Below are positions 36,242 through 46,336 of a stretch of 51,297 nt of DNA, piece after piece. The position numbers and the translations under genes are program-made. Each line of letters begins with the position of its first letter. Position 1 is the stretch's first letter. Under the pieces are notes generated by a model. The model saw only the letters and a program-made list of their open reading frames with translations. It did not search any database and was not told the DNA's origin. Origin of the DNA: an uncultured Rhodospirillales bacterium (lineage in GTDB: Bacteria; Pseudomonadota; Alphaproteobacteria; Acetobacterales; Acetobacteraceae); NCBI GenBank assembly GCA_903845065.1, contig CAIMWH010000152.1, forward strand, positions 1 to 51,297, read 5' to 3'.

Positions 36242-37519
36242 GTGCAGCAACCCAACCCTCCTGTCATCATCGCCGGCGCCGGCATCGGCGGCCTCACCCT
36301 GGCGTTGAGCCTGCACCAGATCGGCGTCCCCGTCCGCGTATTCGAGAGCGTCGCCGCCATCCGCCCCCTCGGCGTCGGCATCAACCTGCTGCCCCACGCG
36401 GTGCGCGAACTCTGCGAACTCGGCCTGGAGGACCGCCTGGCCGCCATCGCCATCCCCACCCAGGAACTCGCCTACTACTCCCGGCACGGCAGCCCCATCT
36501 GGCGCGAACCGCGCGGCCGGGCAGCCGGCTACCGCTGGCCGCAATTCTCCATCCACCGCGGCGAGTTGCAAATGCTCCTGCTGGAAGCCGCCATCGCCCG
36601 CCTTGGCGAAGGCGCCGTGCGCCTCGGCCACCACCTCGACGGCTTCGAGCAGACCGAAACCGGCATCACCGCCCATTTCGCCGAACGCGCCGGTGGCCCG
36701 CGCCGCCACACCGAAACCGGCAGCCTGCTGGTCGGCGCCGACGGCATCCACTCCGCCCTGCGCGCCACCTTCAATCCCAACGAGGGCGCGCCGATCTGGA
36801 ACGGCGCCATCCTGTGGCGCGGCGTCACCGAGGCCGCCCCCTTCCTCACCGGCCGCTCGATGATCATGGCCGGCCACGAATTCCAGAAATTCGTCGCCTA
36901 CCCGATCTCCCGCCCCGCCTTCGACCAGGGCCGCGCCGTCATCAACTGGATCGCCGAACGCAAATTCGCCCCCGACCACGCCTGGCGCCGCGAGGACTGG
37001 AACCGGCCGGGCCAACGCGCCGATTTCCTGCCCCAGTTCGAGGACTGGCGGTTCGACTGGCTGGACGTGCCGGCCGTCATTCGCGCCGCCCGCTACATCT
37101 ACGAATTCCCCATGGTCGACCGCGATCCGCTGCCGCGCTGGACCCACGGCCGCACCACCCTGCTCGGCGATGCCGCCCACCCGATGTACCCGATCGGCTC
37201 CAACGGCGCCTCCCAGGCCATCATCGACGCCCGCGTGCTCGCCCGCGAAATCCAGTCGCGCGGGCAAACCCCGGCCGCACTCGACAGCTACGAGGCCGAA
37301 CGCAACCCCGCCACCGCCCGCATCGTGCTGGCCAACCGCGCCAACGGCCCGGAGAAGGTGATGCAGATGGTGCAGGAACGCGCGCCAGACGGGTTCGCCG
37401 CCATCGAGGATGTGCTGAGCGCCGCCGAACTGGAGGAAGCCGCCGCCGGCTACAAACGCCTCGCCGGCTTCGACAAGGACGCGCTGAACACCCGCCCGCC
37501 GCTGATCAGCGTGGGCTGA
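36242..37519 (+). CDS. FAD-dependent aromatic monooxygenase-type protein
   Basis: 425 residues of the group A flavin hydroxylase family. FAD motifs: GAGIGGLTLALSL at the N-terminus, LLVGADGIHSALR (DG motif) and TTLLGDAAHPMYPIGSNGASQAI (GD motif). Relatives hydroxylate aromatic acids such as salicylate using NAD(P)H and O2. GTG 36242 has AGGA upstream and gives the expected N-terminus. It overlaps the converging glyoxalase-like gene by 14 nt. Confidence 0.88.
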   Translation: MQQPNPPVIIAGAGIGGLTLALSLHQIGVPVRVFESVAAIRPLGVGINLLPHAVRELCELGLEDRLAAIAIPTQELAYYSRHGSPIWREPRGRAAGYRWPQFSIHRGELQMLLLEAAIARLGEGAVRLGHHLDGFEQTETGITAHFAERAGGPRRHTETGSLLVGADGIHSALRATFNPNEGAPIWNGAILWRGVTEAAPFLTGRSMIMAGHEFQKFVAYPISRPAFDQGRAVINWIAERKFAPDHAWRREDWNRPGQRADFLPQFEDWRFDWLDVPAVIRAARYIYEFPMVDRDPLPRWTHGRTTLLGDAAHPMYPIGSNGASQAIIDARVLAREIQSRGQTPAALDSYEAERNPATARIVLANRANGPEKVMQMVQERAPDGFAAIEDVLSAAELEEAAAGYKRLAGFDKDALNTRPPLISVG

Positions 37520-38309
37520 ACAGCACCGCCGCCCCCGCCGCCTCGGCCAGCCGCCCGCCCGGCACGGCGCGGCCGATCCCGCGCGCCTCGACCGCCGCAT
37601 TGCCGTCATCGGTACGGATCACCACCCCCGCGATGCAGGGCAGGCTGGAGCAAGCCATACCCGGGAACACCGCATCGAGCGCATCGGGCGGCAGGATGCG
37701 CACCTTCCCCGCCGGCAAGCCGAGCGCATAGCCTCCGACCGGATCGGGCGTCACCGGCCGCCCGGCCACCCGCGACAGCAACGCCGCCAGCACCGCCGGC
37801 TCCTCGGCCACCAGCACCACCGCCTCCAAAGCGACGGCATGGTTGGGATGCACCATCTCGGACGCCCGCCATACCAGGTCCGGCGTGAGGTGGCGGATCA
37901 ACTGCAACCGCGGCACCGCATCCGGGAACGGCAATCGCTCGAACCGCGCCAGCCCGCCATCGGTCGGCCGCGAGGTCTCAGCCACCGCCACCTCCAGCCC
38001 CGCTCGCGCCAGCCGCGCCTGCGCCGCCATTGCGTCATCCATCGCGAGGCTCAGGATATGCGCCCCCTCGTACCGCGCGATGAACCCCTGCAACGTCCGG
38101 CTCGGCTTGGCCGCATCGATCACCGCGAGCAGTTCGACATAGCCCTGCCCCAGCATCGCGCACCGATTGCCCGTCCCGGTCGGCACGCCCGCGCCATCCG
38201 CGTGGCGGGCCAGCGGAGTGATCTGGAACCCCAACGCCTCCCACGTCGCCGCCGCCGCATCGAGATCAAGCACGGCGAGGGCAACGTGGTCGAGTCCCGT
38301 GGTGCTCAC
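37506..38309 (-). CDS. VOC superfamily (glyoxalase-like domain) protein
   Basis: 267 residues with an N-terminal VOC module (GLDHVALAVLDLDAAAATWEALGFQ) and a second, weaker repeat in the C-terminal half, in the style of Glyoxalase_3 proteins. It may be a dioxygenase, lyase or isomerase; the function is unknown. The start is GTG and overlaps the stop of the upstream GST gene (GTGA), so the two are translationally coupled. Confidence 0.82.
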   Translation of the reverse strand: MSTTGLDHVALAVLDLDAAAATWEALGFQITPLARHADGAGVPTGTGNRCAMLGQGYVELLAVIDAAKPSRTLQGFIARYEGAHILSLAMDDAMAAQARLARAGLEVAVAETSRPTDGGLARFERLPFPDAVPRLQLIRHLTPDLVWRASEMVHPNHAVALEAVVLVAEEPAVLAALLSRVAGRPVTPDPVGGYALGLPAGKVRILPPDALDAVFPGMACSSLPCIAGVVIRTDDGNAAVEARGIGRAVPGGRLAEAAGAAVLFSPR

Positions 38310-38968
38310 GGAGCGGTTTCGTAGCGCGCGATGAACCAGTCCGTGGGTTCGGCGGCGGCATCGTCATACCACTGGGCCACCAGCGGGCTGTGGCGCACCG
38401 CATCGCAATAGGCGCGGGACGCCGCACTCAGATCCGGCGCATAGGTCAGGAACCGCGCCACCACCGGGGCATACATCGCATCGGCCAGATTGAACGTCGC
38501 GCCGAACAGATACGGCCCGCTGGCGCCGAAGCGCTCCCGGGTCTCGGCCCAGATCGCCTCGATCCGCGCGACATCGGCCAGCACCCCGTCATTGCGGCAG
38601 GTGCCGGCGGCGCCGGGGCGGAACAGGCTCATCGGCATCGCCATGCGCAACTCGCGGAACCCGGCATGCATCTCGGCGCTGATCACGCGGGCATGGGCCC
38701 GCCCGGCGGGATTGTCCGGCCAAAGCCCGGGGGCCTGCTCGGCGCAGTATTCCGCGATGGCGATGCTGTCCCATACCCGGTTGCCGGCGTGTTCAAGGTA
38801 GGGAACCGTGCCCCCCGGCGAAACCGCGCGCACCGCCGCCGTGGTGCCGCCGGCGAGCGGAATGCAGATTTCCTCGACGTTCAACCGCGCCAAGCGGACG
38901 GCCAGCCAGCCGCGCAGCGACCACGAGGAATACCGCCGTGTGCCAATGTAAAGCCGATCCGCGGACAT
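38306..38968 (-). CDS. Glutathione S-transferase family protein
   Basis: 220 residues. N-terminal thioredoxin-like domain (LYIGTRRYSSWSLRGWLAVRLA, SPGGTVPYLEHAG with the cis-proline, VWDSIAIAEYCAE with the glutathione-contacting D-S) and a helical C-terminal domain. ATG 38968 has GGGAG upstream; the longer frame is unlikely. Coupled to the VOC gene, it fits detoxification or ring-opening chemistry of compounds made by the neighbouring monooxygenase, but this is inference. Confidence 0.88.
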   Translation of the reverse strand: MSADRLYIGTRRYSSWSLRGWLAVRLARLNVEEICIPLAGGTTAAVRAVSPGGTVPYLEHAGNRVWDSIAIAEYCAEQAPGLWPDNPAGRAHARVISAEMHAGFRELRMAMPMSLFRPGAAGTCRNDGVLADVARIEAIWAETRERFGASGPYLFGATFNLADAMYAPVVARFLTYAPDLSAASRAYCDAVRHSPLVAQWYDDAAAEPTDWFIARYETAP

Positions 38969-38988
38969 GCCGGTCTCCCAGAAAAAAT

Positions 38989-39002
38989 ACGTAGAACTAC
39001 GT
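38989..39002. promoter_or_regulatory. Perfect dyad in the divergent GST/chemoreceptor promoter region
   Basis: ACGTAG-AA-CTACGT is a 14-nt perfect inverted repeat, 21 nt upstream of the GST start codon. It is a candidate operator for the GST-VOC pair or the chemoreceptor. No regulator gene is adjacent. Confidence 0.35.
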
Positions 39003-39093
39003 GGCTTGCGGCTCCAGCACACCGTCCTGTTAGGCCGCCGTCAACCCATGGCGCGTATCCAGGCAAGGTGTTGCCGCGCAAGGAGCCGCTCCG

Positions 39094-41331
39094 ATGTTAC
39101 GATCCCTCCGTCTGACCGCCAAGCTGGGCCTTTGTGCCAGTGCCTTCATCATCCCGATCGCCTATCTGCTGTTCCTGCTGGTATCGGCGCAGAATACCGT
39201 GATCCGCTTCGCCGGGGCGGAACTGGCGGGCGCGCGCTACCTCAAGGTGCTCGGGCACACCCAGGTGGAACTGGCGCGGGCGGCCCTCGGCGGCGCGGGG
39301 CAGGGTCCGGCGCTGACTTCTGCGGTGGTGGGCGCGGATGCCGCCTATGCCGACGCCACCGGCACCGAGGGGCTGGCAAGGGGCACCGTGGTCGCCCTTG
39401 AAGGCGCGGTCGGCGCCACCCAAGTCACCGCCGCGCGTGGGCAGTTGCACAAGCTGATCGGCCGGGTGGGTGATACCTCCAACCTGATCCTCGATAACGT
39501 GCTGGAGAGCTACTACCTCACCGACGCGGTGCTGAACCGCATGCCTGACCTGGTGGACCAGGTGGCCGATCTCGCGCTGCTGCTGCGGGTGGCGGGGAGC
39601 GACCCCGGGGCGCGCCAGCAACTCGATGTCGCGGTCGGGCGGCTCGACAGCGTGCTGGAAGGCCTCACGGAATCGTTTGCCTCGGCAATCGGCGCAAATC
39701 ATGACGGCACGCTGCGGGTGGCGCTGGAAGCCCGGGCGGCCGGGCTGAAGACGGTGGTGTCCGAACAACTCGCCACCTTGCAAAAGGGCAACCACGCCAC
39801 CTTCGATGCCGCCGGGCTGCTCGGCCAGATCGAGTCGGTGCAGGTACGCGGCGGGGTGGAACTGGAACGCCTGCTGGCCGACCGCACGGCGGCGGAAATT
39901 CGCGCGCAACTCACCGAAACCGGGGTTACCGCGCTGCTGTTCCTGCTGGTGGTCGGCATGGTGGTATGGATCACCGTGCGGCAGGTGACCTCGCCGCTGA
40001 ACGCCCTGGCCGGGGCGACGCAACTAATGGCGGCCGGTGATCTGGACGCCACATTGCCGACGCCGCGCGGCCGGGATGAGGTGGGCCGGTTGGTTATCTC
40101 GATCAGTGCCTTTCGCGATGCCTTGCGGCGCAGCCGGGCGCTGGAGGCCGAGTCGGCCACCGCGCACCAGATCCAGCTGGTGCGCTACGAGGCGACCACC
40201 ACCTTGGCGCGAGATTTCAACAACGTGATCAGCGGCCAACTCGCCGAGGTGGCCGCCGCCGCCGATATGCTGCGCGATACCGCCACCGGCATGACCGATC
40301 GCGCCGGGCGCGCCAGCACCCGGGCGGCCGAGGTGCAGGAGCAGGCCGATACCGCGACCCAGAACGCCAGCCTCGTCGCCGCCGCTGCCGAACAACTGGC
40401 GGCATCGAGCCAGGAAATCGCTGCCCAGGTGGAGCGCTCTGCCACGGCAACGCGCAACGTCGCCAGCCAGTCGGCGGTGGCGCGCGGGCTGGTCGACGAA
40501 CTCACCCAGGTGGTGATCGGTACCTCCCAGGTGGTTGATTTCATTGCCGGGATCGCCGGGCAGACCAACCTCCTCGCACTGAACGCCACCATCGAGGCGG
40601 CGCGCGCTGGCGATGCCGGCAAGGGCTTCGCGGTGGTGGCGCAGGAGGTAAAAACTCTCGCCACCCAAACCGCGCGGGCCACCGGGGATATCGCGGCGCG
40701 CATCGAGGCGGTGCGGCAATCCGCCGGACGGGCGGCGGAGGTGATCCGCGGCGTGGCCGACATGGTGGGCGAGGTTGACCATTCCGGCGCCGCCATCGCC
40801 GCCGCGGTGACGCAGCAGGGCGCAGCGACCGACGAGATCAGCCGCAACGTGCAGCAATCCGCCCAGTGCACCGGCGCGGTGTCGGACAGCCTGGGCGCCG
40901 TGCGGATGGATGCCGATGACACGCGCGGCACCGCCGAGGGGCTGCTTGGGTCCGCCACCGAGCTTTCCGGCAAGGCGGCGCTGCTGCGCGGCGAGATCGA
41001 GGAATTCCTCACCGCCATGGGCGAAGCGTCCGATCGGCGGCTGTATCCGCGGCGCGAGATCACCCTGGCGGTAACCCTGGAACGCCCCGGCATGCCGGCG
41101 GTGAACGCGCGGCTGATCAATTTGTCCGCCGCGGGGGCTGCGCTGCACACCACGTTGGCCGCCCCGGCGGACACCATGTTGACACTGAGTGGACTGATGC
41201 CGGCGCCCATCGCCGCCCGGGTGGTGACCCAGGCGAACGGCATGCTGCATCTGCAGTTCCGCCAGGATGCGGCGGGGCGGGGGGAGCTTGAACGCTATCT
41301 GCACAGCCTCGGCCACGCCAAAGCGGCATGA
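39094..41331 (+). CDS. Methyl-accepting chemotaxis protein with C-terminal PilZ-like domain
   Basis: 745 residues. A membrane helix at about 11-31, a ~240-residue periplasmic helical sensor domain, a second helix at about 275-292, HAMP to about 345, and the signalling hairpin with [23 protein letters not shown]. After about residue 640 comes [14 protein letters not shown] and LINLSAAG: the RxxxR and (D/N)xSxxG signatures of PilZ, the c-di-GMP receptor. A strong AAGGAG lies before the ATG. The protein may join ligand sensing with c-di-GMP level in controlling motility. No che genes are nearby. Confidence 0.9.
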   Translation: MLRSLRLTAKLGLCASAFIIPIAYLLFLLVSAQNTVIRFAGAELAGARYLKVLGHTQVELARAALGGAGQGPALTSAVVGADAAYADATGTEGLARGTVVALEGAVGATQVTAARGQLHKLIGRVGDTSNLILDNVLESYYLTDAVLNRMPDLVDQVADLALLLRVAGSDPGARQQLDVAVGRLDSVLEGLTESFASAIGANHDGTLRVALEARAAGLKTVVSEQLATLQKGNHATFDAAGLLGQIESVQVRGGVELERLLADRTAAEIRAQLTETGVTALLFLLVVGMVVWITVRQVTSPLNALAGATQLMAAGDLDATLPTPRGRDEVGRLVISISAFRDALRRSRALEAESATAHQIQLVRYEATTTLARDFNNVISGQLAEVAAAADMLRDTATGMTDRAGRASTRAAEVQEQADTATQNASLVAAAAEQLAASSQEIAAQVERSATATRNVASQSAVARGLVDELTQVVIGTSQVVDFIAGIAGQTNLLALNATIEAARAGDAGKGFAVVAQEVKTLATQTARATGDIAARIEAVRQSAGRAAEVIRGVADMVGEVDHSGAAIAAAVTQQGAATDEISRNVQQSAQCTGAVSDSLGAVRMDADDTRGTAEGLLGSATELSGKAALLRGEIEEFLTAMGEASDRRLYPRREITLAVTLERPGMPAVNARLINLSAAGAALHTTLAAPADTMLTLSGLMPAPIAARVVTQANGMLHLQFRQDAAGRGELERYLHSLGHAKAA

Positions 41332-41339
41332 TGCCGCCG

Positions 41340-41367
41340 GGCGCCTGGCTCAGCGCAGCCAGGCGCC
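41340..41367. terminator. Bidirectional hairpin between chemoreceptor and DedA-like genes
   Basis: GGCGCCTGGCT (41340-41350) and AGCCAGGCGCC (41357-41367) form a perfect 11-bp stem with a 6-nt loop, 8 nt after the chemoreceptor stop. The right arm encodes the last residues of the converging DedA-like protein. No T run. Confidence 0.5.
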
Positions 41368-41865
41368 GACGAAGGAGGCGGGCGCCAGGAGCAGCCACGC
41401 CCAGATGAACGCCGAGACCCAGTTGGCGAACTGGAATACCAGGATCGGCATCTCGAAAATGCCGCACAGCAAAGGGATGGTGGCGCGCAACGGGCTGAAG
41501 AAGCGGCACAATGCCACACTCATCGCGCCCCAGCGGCGGAAGAACCGCTCGCCACGCGGCAGCCACTCCGGATGGCGGGAGAGCGGCCAGACATGGCGGG
41601 CGCGATCCTTCATCCGGTAGCCGATGGCGTAGGACACCCAGTCCCCCAACCCGGCGCCAAGGCTGACGGCGAGCCAGATCGGCATGAACTCGATACCGCT
41701 GGCGCCGATCAGGGTGCCCATCGCCAGCATAATGGTGATGCCGGGCACCACCATGCAGACGAAGGCGAGGGCCTTGAGGAACCCCAGAATGAAGGCGATC
41801 GGCACCGCGTAGGCGGCATGATCCTGGAGGAAGGCGATGACCGCGTTGGCGGCGTCCTGTATCAC
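41350..41865 (-). CDS. DedA/VTT-family membrane protein
   Basis: 171 residues with several membrane segments and the DedA/VTT pattern: PGITIMLAMGTLIGA, GAGLGDWVSYAIGYRMKD, RFFRRWGAMSVALCRFFSPLRATIPLLCGI. DedA proteins act in membrane lipid (undecaprenyl phosphate or phospholipid) translocation and pH homeostasis. I chose GTG 41865; the upstream residues of the frame are proline-rich and overlap the acylphosphatase gene. It ends the minus-strand run of AsmA, ATP12 and acylphosphatase genes. Confidence 0.85.
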   Translation of the reverse strand: MIQDAANAVIAFLQDHAAYAVPIAFILGFLKALAFVCMVVPGITIMLAMGTLIGASGIEFMPIWLAVSLGAGLGDWVSYAIGYRMKDRARHVWPLSRHPEWLPRGERFFRRWGAMSVALCRFFSPLRATIPLLCGIFEMPILVFQFANWVSAFIWAWLLLAPASFVGAWLR

Positions 41866-41869
41866 CGGA

Positions 41870-42145
41870 TCAGGCGTCGGCGATGCGGAGGAAACCCCCG
41901 GTGGCGGGCGGATCGGCGGGTGCGGCCTCGATCCCGCTGACGCGGGCATGTTGCGGACCGGTGTGGCAGGCGGCGACGAGTTGGTCGACAGCGGCCGCCT
42001 CGCCCGAAACCAGCGCCTCCACCCGGCCATCGGCGCGGTTGCGCACCCAGCCGGTGACGCCCAGCGCGGTGGCCTCGGCCATCATCCAATCGCGGTACCA
42101 CACCCGCTGCACCCGGCCGGAAATGAAAAGATGCAGTGTTTTCAT
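41870..42145 (-). CDS. acyP: Acylphosphatase
   Basis: 91 residues. Acylphosphatases hydrolyse acyl phosphates. The active-site loop FISGRVQRVWYRDW has the catalytic arginine, and TGWVRNRADGRVEA carries the catalytic asparagine. FISG replaces the more usual VxG start, and VWYR replaces VxFR/VGYR, both tolerated. ATG 42145 overlaps the stop of the ATP12 gene; a GTG one codon earlier is less likely. Confidence 0.9.
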   Translation of the reverse strand: MKTLHLFISGRVQRVWYRDWMMAEATALGVTGWVRNRADGRVEALVSGEAAAVDQLVAACHTGPQHARVSGIEAAPADPPATGGFLRIADA

Positions 42146-42852
42146 CACGCGGCGGTCAAGGACAGGAACCGGCCGGCAACCACGATATCGGAGCGAACGC
42201 GGGCGCGGCGGATCACCGCCTCGTCATCGGCGCCCCAGAGTTCCTCCTGGAACAGCTCGTCCAGCGCCGCAATATCATGCGCCGCCCCGGCATCGAGCGC
42301 GCCGTCCGCCACCGCGAGCGCGAGCACGAGGCTGCCGAGAGCCGGCACCGCGATGCCGAGGCCGGCGAGCCGCAGCGGCCCCTGGGCGGCAACCGCACCG
42401 GCGAGCTCGGCCAGCGCATCGGGGTTCTGCGGGATATGGACGATGCCGGCGGTGACGGCGAGGCGGGCGCCATAACGGGTCTCCGCCCAGTCGAGCCATG
42501 GCTGCCAGCAGATCGCCTGCCGCGCCGCCAGCCCCTCCGGCCCGTCAGCGCGGTAGCACAGCAAGTCACTCTCGGCGTAGCGCACGAGTTCGAGGATGAC
42601 GGGCTCGGGGTCGGGCGCGATACGCTCCTGTGCGGTGCCGGCGAGGCGGGTGAGCGGCACGTCGGCGTAGCTCATCTCGCCGCCCTTGGCGCCGCCGGCA
42701 GCCTGCCATTCGGCCGCGATGGCCTCGGCGAGCGGGCGCGACCCCACCAGCAGCGGGGCGCCTCCGGGGACGCGCAACGGGCGGCCGTCAAGCTGAACCC
42801 CCCAGCCGGTGGTCTCCGGTGCGATGGCGGCGGTATCCCAGAAGCGTTTCAT
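42145..42852 (-). CDS. ATP12-type F1-ATPase assembly chaperone
   Basis: 235 residues with the ATP12 pattern: RFWDTAAI, GWGVQLDGRPLRVPG, LAEAIAAEWQAAGG, MSYADVPLTRLAGTA, ILELVRYAESDLLCYRA and GIVHIPQNP. ATP12 binds the F1 alpha subunit during assembly in mitochondria; alphaproteobacteria carry homologues. Start ATG 42852 has AGGA at about 7 nt. It lies 7 nt from the stop of the AsmA-like gene. Confidence 0.88.
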   Translation of the reverse strand: MKRFWDTAAIAPETTGWGVQLDGRPLRVPGGAPLLVGSRPLAEAIAAEWQAAGGAKGGEMSYADVPLTRLAGTAQERIAPDPEPVILELVRYAESDLLCYRADGPEGLAARQAICWQPWLDWAETRYGARLAVTAGIVHIPQNPDALAELAGAVAAQGPLRLAGLGIAVPALGSLVLALAVADGALDAGAAHDIAALDELFQEELWGADDEAVIRRARVRSDIVVAGRFLSLTAA

Positions 42853-42859
42853 CGTATTC

Positions 42860-45265
42860 CTAAGGTGAGCGGCGCAAGAGCGGCGAGGGCGCACAGGCAT
42901 CGGTGGCGGTGATCAAGGCGGGGCGCCCGGTGGCGGGCGGGTCGGCGCTCACTTTGGGATCCTGCCAGGTTCCTTCAAGCTTCAGTGGCACCGCGGTGAC
43001 GCCCTGCGGGTTGGCCCCGGCGCCAGTGCGCAGGTAGCTGCGGACCTGAAGCTGCATGGTTTCCTCGGTGAGGTTCACGCGGCCGGCCAGGGTGCCGAAC
43101 AGGCGGGCACTGTCGAGCCCGGCCTGGGTGACGGTGACCGCGCCCTTGGCGGCTTCGAGCGCCAGGGTGAGGCAGCGCAGCCGGGTGCGCGCGCCCTCCA
43201 CCCGATCATTGCCCGAACGCATGGCGCGCAGCACATCCAGCATGGTGCCGTGGGCGAGGCGGGTGTCCAGTTCGCCATCGGTGAGCGACAACGCGAGGCG
43301 CCCGCCGGTGGCGCCGGCGAGTTCGTGCCAACTCGCCCCGCTGGCCTGGAAGTCTCCGTCGAGGTCGATCTTGCCAACCGCCACGCCGGGCACGCCCCAG
43401 GCCGCCAGCGGGGCGCGGATATCGACCCCCTGCGCCTTGGCGGCAACGACGACGGTGGCGACCGGCTGGCGCGCATCGAGCGCCAGCCGCAGTTCGGCGC
43501 GCCCGCCGCCGAGTTCGGCGGAAATCGGGTTGGCCACCAGCCGGCCATCACTCAGCACCACCGAGGCCGCGACGTCCCGATAGGCGGCGCCACCGGCGCG
43601 CAGGGTATCGACGCTGGCGCGGAAATCGGCGTCGATCAGCTTCAGGCCGTCGAACGGCACCGGGGTATCGGGCAGCATGGTCTCGCTGCGGCGTGGCACA
43701 GTGGGCGCGACGGTAACATCGGTGCGCGGGCGCGGCTGGCGGCGGATGGACGGCGCCTCCTGCGGCTTGGACTCGTCCCAGGCGGCGAGGATGCTGTCGA
43801 GATCGAGCAGGCTCGATTTCAGCATGGTGCGCACGCGGGGACGCTCGCGCAGGGCAACGGCGATGTCCCCGGATACATCCCCCTGCGGCAAAGTCAGCAC
43901 GATGTTGCGCAGGGCGGTTTCCTTGAGATAGCCGCCCTCCCCGTCCGTCAGTTGGCCGGCGAAGGCGATGGTGCGCAGCAGCGGTAGGCGGACCCCGATC
44001 AGCGTGGAGAGCAGGCCGAGATCGGGAATGCGGGCGCCAACGGCGATATCCATGCCCTTGGCCGCCACCGGATCGGCGATGGCGCCGCGCACCGCGAAGC
44101 TTGCACCGGCGGCTTCTATCGCGATATCAACGTTGTAGCCCTGCCCGGTGGGCGCGTTGGGCAGCAGCAGGATGGGCGGGCCGAGGGTGGCGCTGACGCG
44201 CAGCGGGCTGGAGGCGAAGGCGCCCTCGGCGGTGATCACCATGGGTTCGCTGAGGCGCGGCATTTCCATGCGCAGCGAATCGAGTGTCAGGCCGGGCGCG
44301 GTCTTCTCCAGGTTGGTGAACCCGCTCTGCACCAGCACGCCGGAAATATCAGGGTAGTCGCCACCGGTATCGAGCAGGCGGGCACTGGCGGTGAACCCAT
44401 GCAGCGGCGGCACCCGCCACGGCAGCGCCCACGCAATCGCCCCCAAATCCGGCACGGCGGCATCGAGGCGCAGGGAGTAGCCCTTGAGTTCATTGGGGCG
44501 GGTGAGCGCCCCGGTGATGGTCAGCTTGGCGCCGCCGCTCTCGAAATTGGCGAACAGGCCCCAGGGCGTGCGGGCACTGGCGTCGATCAGGCGGGCCCAG
44601 GGGCCGGTCTGGGCGGCCATGTTGATGCGCTGCTTGCCGTAGAGGATTTCGGCGCTGGCGATCACCGGAGCATCGATCGCCGACGAGGTGAGGGACAGCC
44701 GGCGCAGTTCGGCGGTGGTAGCGCTGCCGGTCGCGCCGTCCCGCCAGGTGATGCGGCCATCGCGCACATGCACGGTGAGCAGCGCGAGGTTGGGGCTCTC
44801 GAAGGTGCCGGTGGGCCTGGGCGGCGCGGCCTGGGGCTGGTAGCGCCAGTTGGCGGCGCCGGCGGCATCGGTCTCGAACAGGATATCGGGCTTGATCAAC
44901 GCGATACGGGCGATCACCAGGTGCCCGGTCAGCAGCGCCTGGGTGGCGAGTTCCACCGTCATCCGCTCGATGCGCACCATGTCCCCGCGCGAACCGCTGG
45001 GCATGTTGGGCAGCGTGACGTCATCGGCCTGCAAGGTGGGGGTGAGCGAGGCGGAAACCGTCAGCGGGCCACGGATACGCAGGTCCCGCCCCAGCACCTG
45101 ACGCAGCGAGGTTTCGAGCTGCGCCTTGTAGCTGTTGGGATCGATCATCGCGATCAGCCCCACCACCGCCAGCACCGGCAGCAGAATGAACACGGCCGCG
45201 ACCCCGCCGATCCAGATCAGCAGCTTGCGACTGACGCGATGGCGACGACGGCGACGAGACGACAT
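42860..45265 (-). CDS. AsmA family protein
   Basis: 801 residues. A basic start (MSSRRRRRHRVSRK) leads into one membrane helix (about 15-40), followed by MIDPNSYKAQLETSLRQVLGRDLRIRG, the AsmA signature. The large remainder is beta-rich and periplasmic. At the C-terminal end, LDSARLFGTLAGRVNLTEETMQL is typical. AsmA-like proteins act in outer-membrane biogenesis, probably as lipid-transfer bridges. Confidence 0.88.
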   Translation of the reverse strand: MSSRRRRRHRVSRKLLIWIGGVAAVFILLPVLAVVGLIAMIDPNSYKAQLETSLRQVLGRDLRIRGPLTVSASLTPTLQADDVTLPNMPSGSRGDMVRIERMTVELATQALLTGHLVIARIALIKPDILFETDAAGAANWRYQPQAAPPRPTGTFESPNLALLTVHVRDGRITWRDGATGSATTAELRRLSLTSSAIDAPVIASAEILYGKQRINMAAQTGPWARLIDASARTPWGLFANFESGGAKLTITGALTRPNELKGYSLRLDAAVPDLGAIAWALPWRVPPLHGFTASARLLDTGGDYPDISGVLVQSGFTNLEKTAPGLTLDSLRMEMPRLSEPMVITAEGAFASSPLRVSATLGPPILLLPNAPTGQGYNVDIAIEAAGASFAVRGAIADPVAAKGMDIAVGARIPDLGLLSTLIGVRLPLLRTIAFAGQLTDGEGGYLKETALRNIVLTLPQGDVSGDIAVALRERPRVRTMLKSSLLDLDSILAAWDESKPQEAPSIRRQPRPRTDVTVAPTVPRRSETMLPDTPVPFDGLKLIDADFRASVDTLRAGGAAYRDVAASVVLSDGRLVANPISAELGGGRAELRLALDARQPVATVVVAAKAQGVDIRAPLAAWGVPGVAVGKIDLDGDFQASGASWHELAGATGGRLALSLTDGELDTRLAHGTMLDVLRAMRSGNDRVEGARTRLRCLTLALEAAKGAVTVTQAGLDSARLFGTLAGRVNLTEETMQLQVRSYLRTGAGANPQGVTAVPLKLEGTWQDPKVSADPPATGRPALITATDACAPSPLLRRSP

Positions 45266-45331
45266 CAGGTTTCCGTTTGAAACGCGGCCGATCTTAGCGC
45301 GGGAACGGCCGCCGCGTCATCCCGCCGTCGT

Positions 45332-46336
45332 TCATGCGCGAAGCGGCGCCTGGGTGGGCGGCTGGGTGAAGCCGAGATCGCGGAAACTCTGCACGATATG
45401 GGGCGGCAGCCGGGCCTCGATCGTCAGCGTACCCCCGGCGGGATGGGGCAGTTCAAGGCGCCTTGCGTGCAGATGAAGCTGGGCCGGGAAGCCGTCCACG
45501 ATGGCGTTGTTGCGGCCGTCCACCTCGGTGCCGTACGGCGCATCGCCGAGGATGGGCGCGCCGAGCGCGGCACAACTCACGCGAAGCTGATGGGTGCGCC
45601 CGGTCAACGGCGAAAGTTCGAGCCAGGCGAGCTTGCGCCCGGCATGGTCCAGCGTGCGGTAATCGGTGATGGCCTTGGCCACATCGGTGTCGTACTCGCC
45701 GGCCACCGCCACGCGTTCGCCGCGGAAACCCTCGATGCGCACGAGATCGACCTCGATGCGCCCCTCGGTGGGCACCGGGCGGCCGACCACGATGGCCCAG
45801 TAGGTTTTCTTCACCGCGCGGGTGCGGAAAGACGCCGCCAGCTTGGCCGCCACACCCGGCGTGCGCGCCAGCAGCAGCACCCCCGAGGTATCGCGATCGA
45901 GCCGATGCACCAGCCGCGGCCGGTGATTGGCGCCAAAGCGGAACGCATCGAGCATGCCATCGAGGTGATGCACGATGTTGGGGCCGCCTTGCGTGGGCAG
46001 TCCGGGGGGCTTGTCGATGACGATGACGTGCTCGTCGCGGTAGAGCACCATCCGCTCGGCTTCCTTGATGCCGCGCTCGTCGATCACCGGCACCGGCTTG
46101 GGCGCCGGCGTGGCGACCAGCGGCAGCGGCGGAATGCGCAGCGTCTCGCCTGGTTGCAGCCTTGTATCGGCATCGACGCGCTTGCCCTCCACCCGGATCT
46201 GCCCGGTGCGGCACAGCTTCTGCACCGCGCCCTGCGTCAGGCCCGGGAAGTGGCGGCGGAACCAGCGGTCGAGCCGGATATCGGCCTCGTCCTCGGTGAC
46301 GACGGCGGTGGTGACGGAGGTGGTGGCGAGGCTCAT
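45332..46336 (-). CDS. RluC/RluD-type 23S rRNA pseudouridine synthase
   Basis: 334 residues. N-terminal S4 RNA-binding domain (IRLDRWFRRHFPGLTQGAVQKLCRTGQIRV), then the catalytic domain with the aspartate in LVHRLDRDTSGVLL and GRTHQLRV. It most resembles RluC by its extended arginine-rich loops; I do not assign RluC over RluD firmly. The ATG overlaps the stop of rarA by 4 nt. Confidence 0.92.
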   Translation of the reverse strand: MSLATTSVTTAVVTEDEADIRLDRWFRRHFPGLTQGAVQKLCRTGQIRVEGKRVDADTRLQPGETLRIPPLPLVATPAPKPVPVIDERGIKEAERMVLYRDEHVIVIDKPPGLPTQGGPNIVHHLDGMLDAFRFGANHRPRLVHRLDRDTSGVLLLARTPGVAAKLAASFRTRAVKKTYWAIVVGRPVPTEGRIEVDLVRIEGFRGERVAVAGEYDTDVAKAITDYRTLDHAGRKLAWLELSPLTGRTHQLRVSCAALGAPILGDAPYGTEVDGRNNAIVDGFPAQLHLHARRLELPHPAGGTLTIEARLPPHIVQSFRDLGFTQPPTQAPLRA

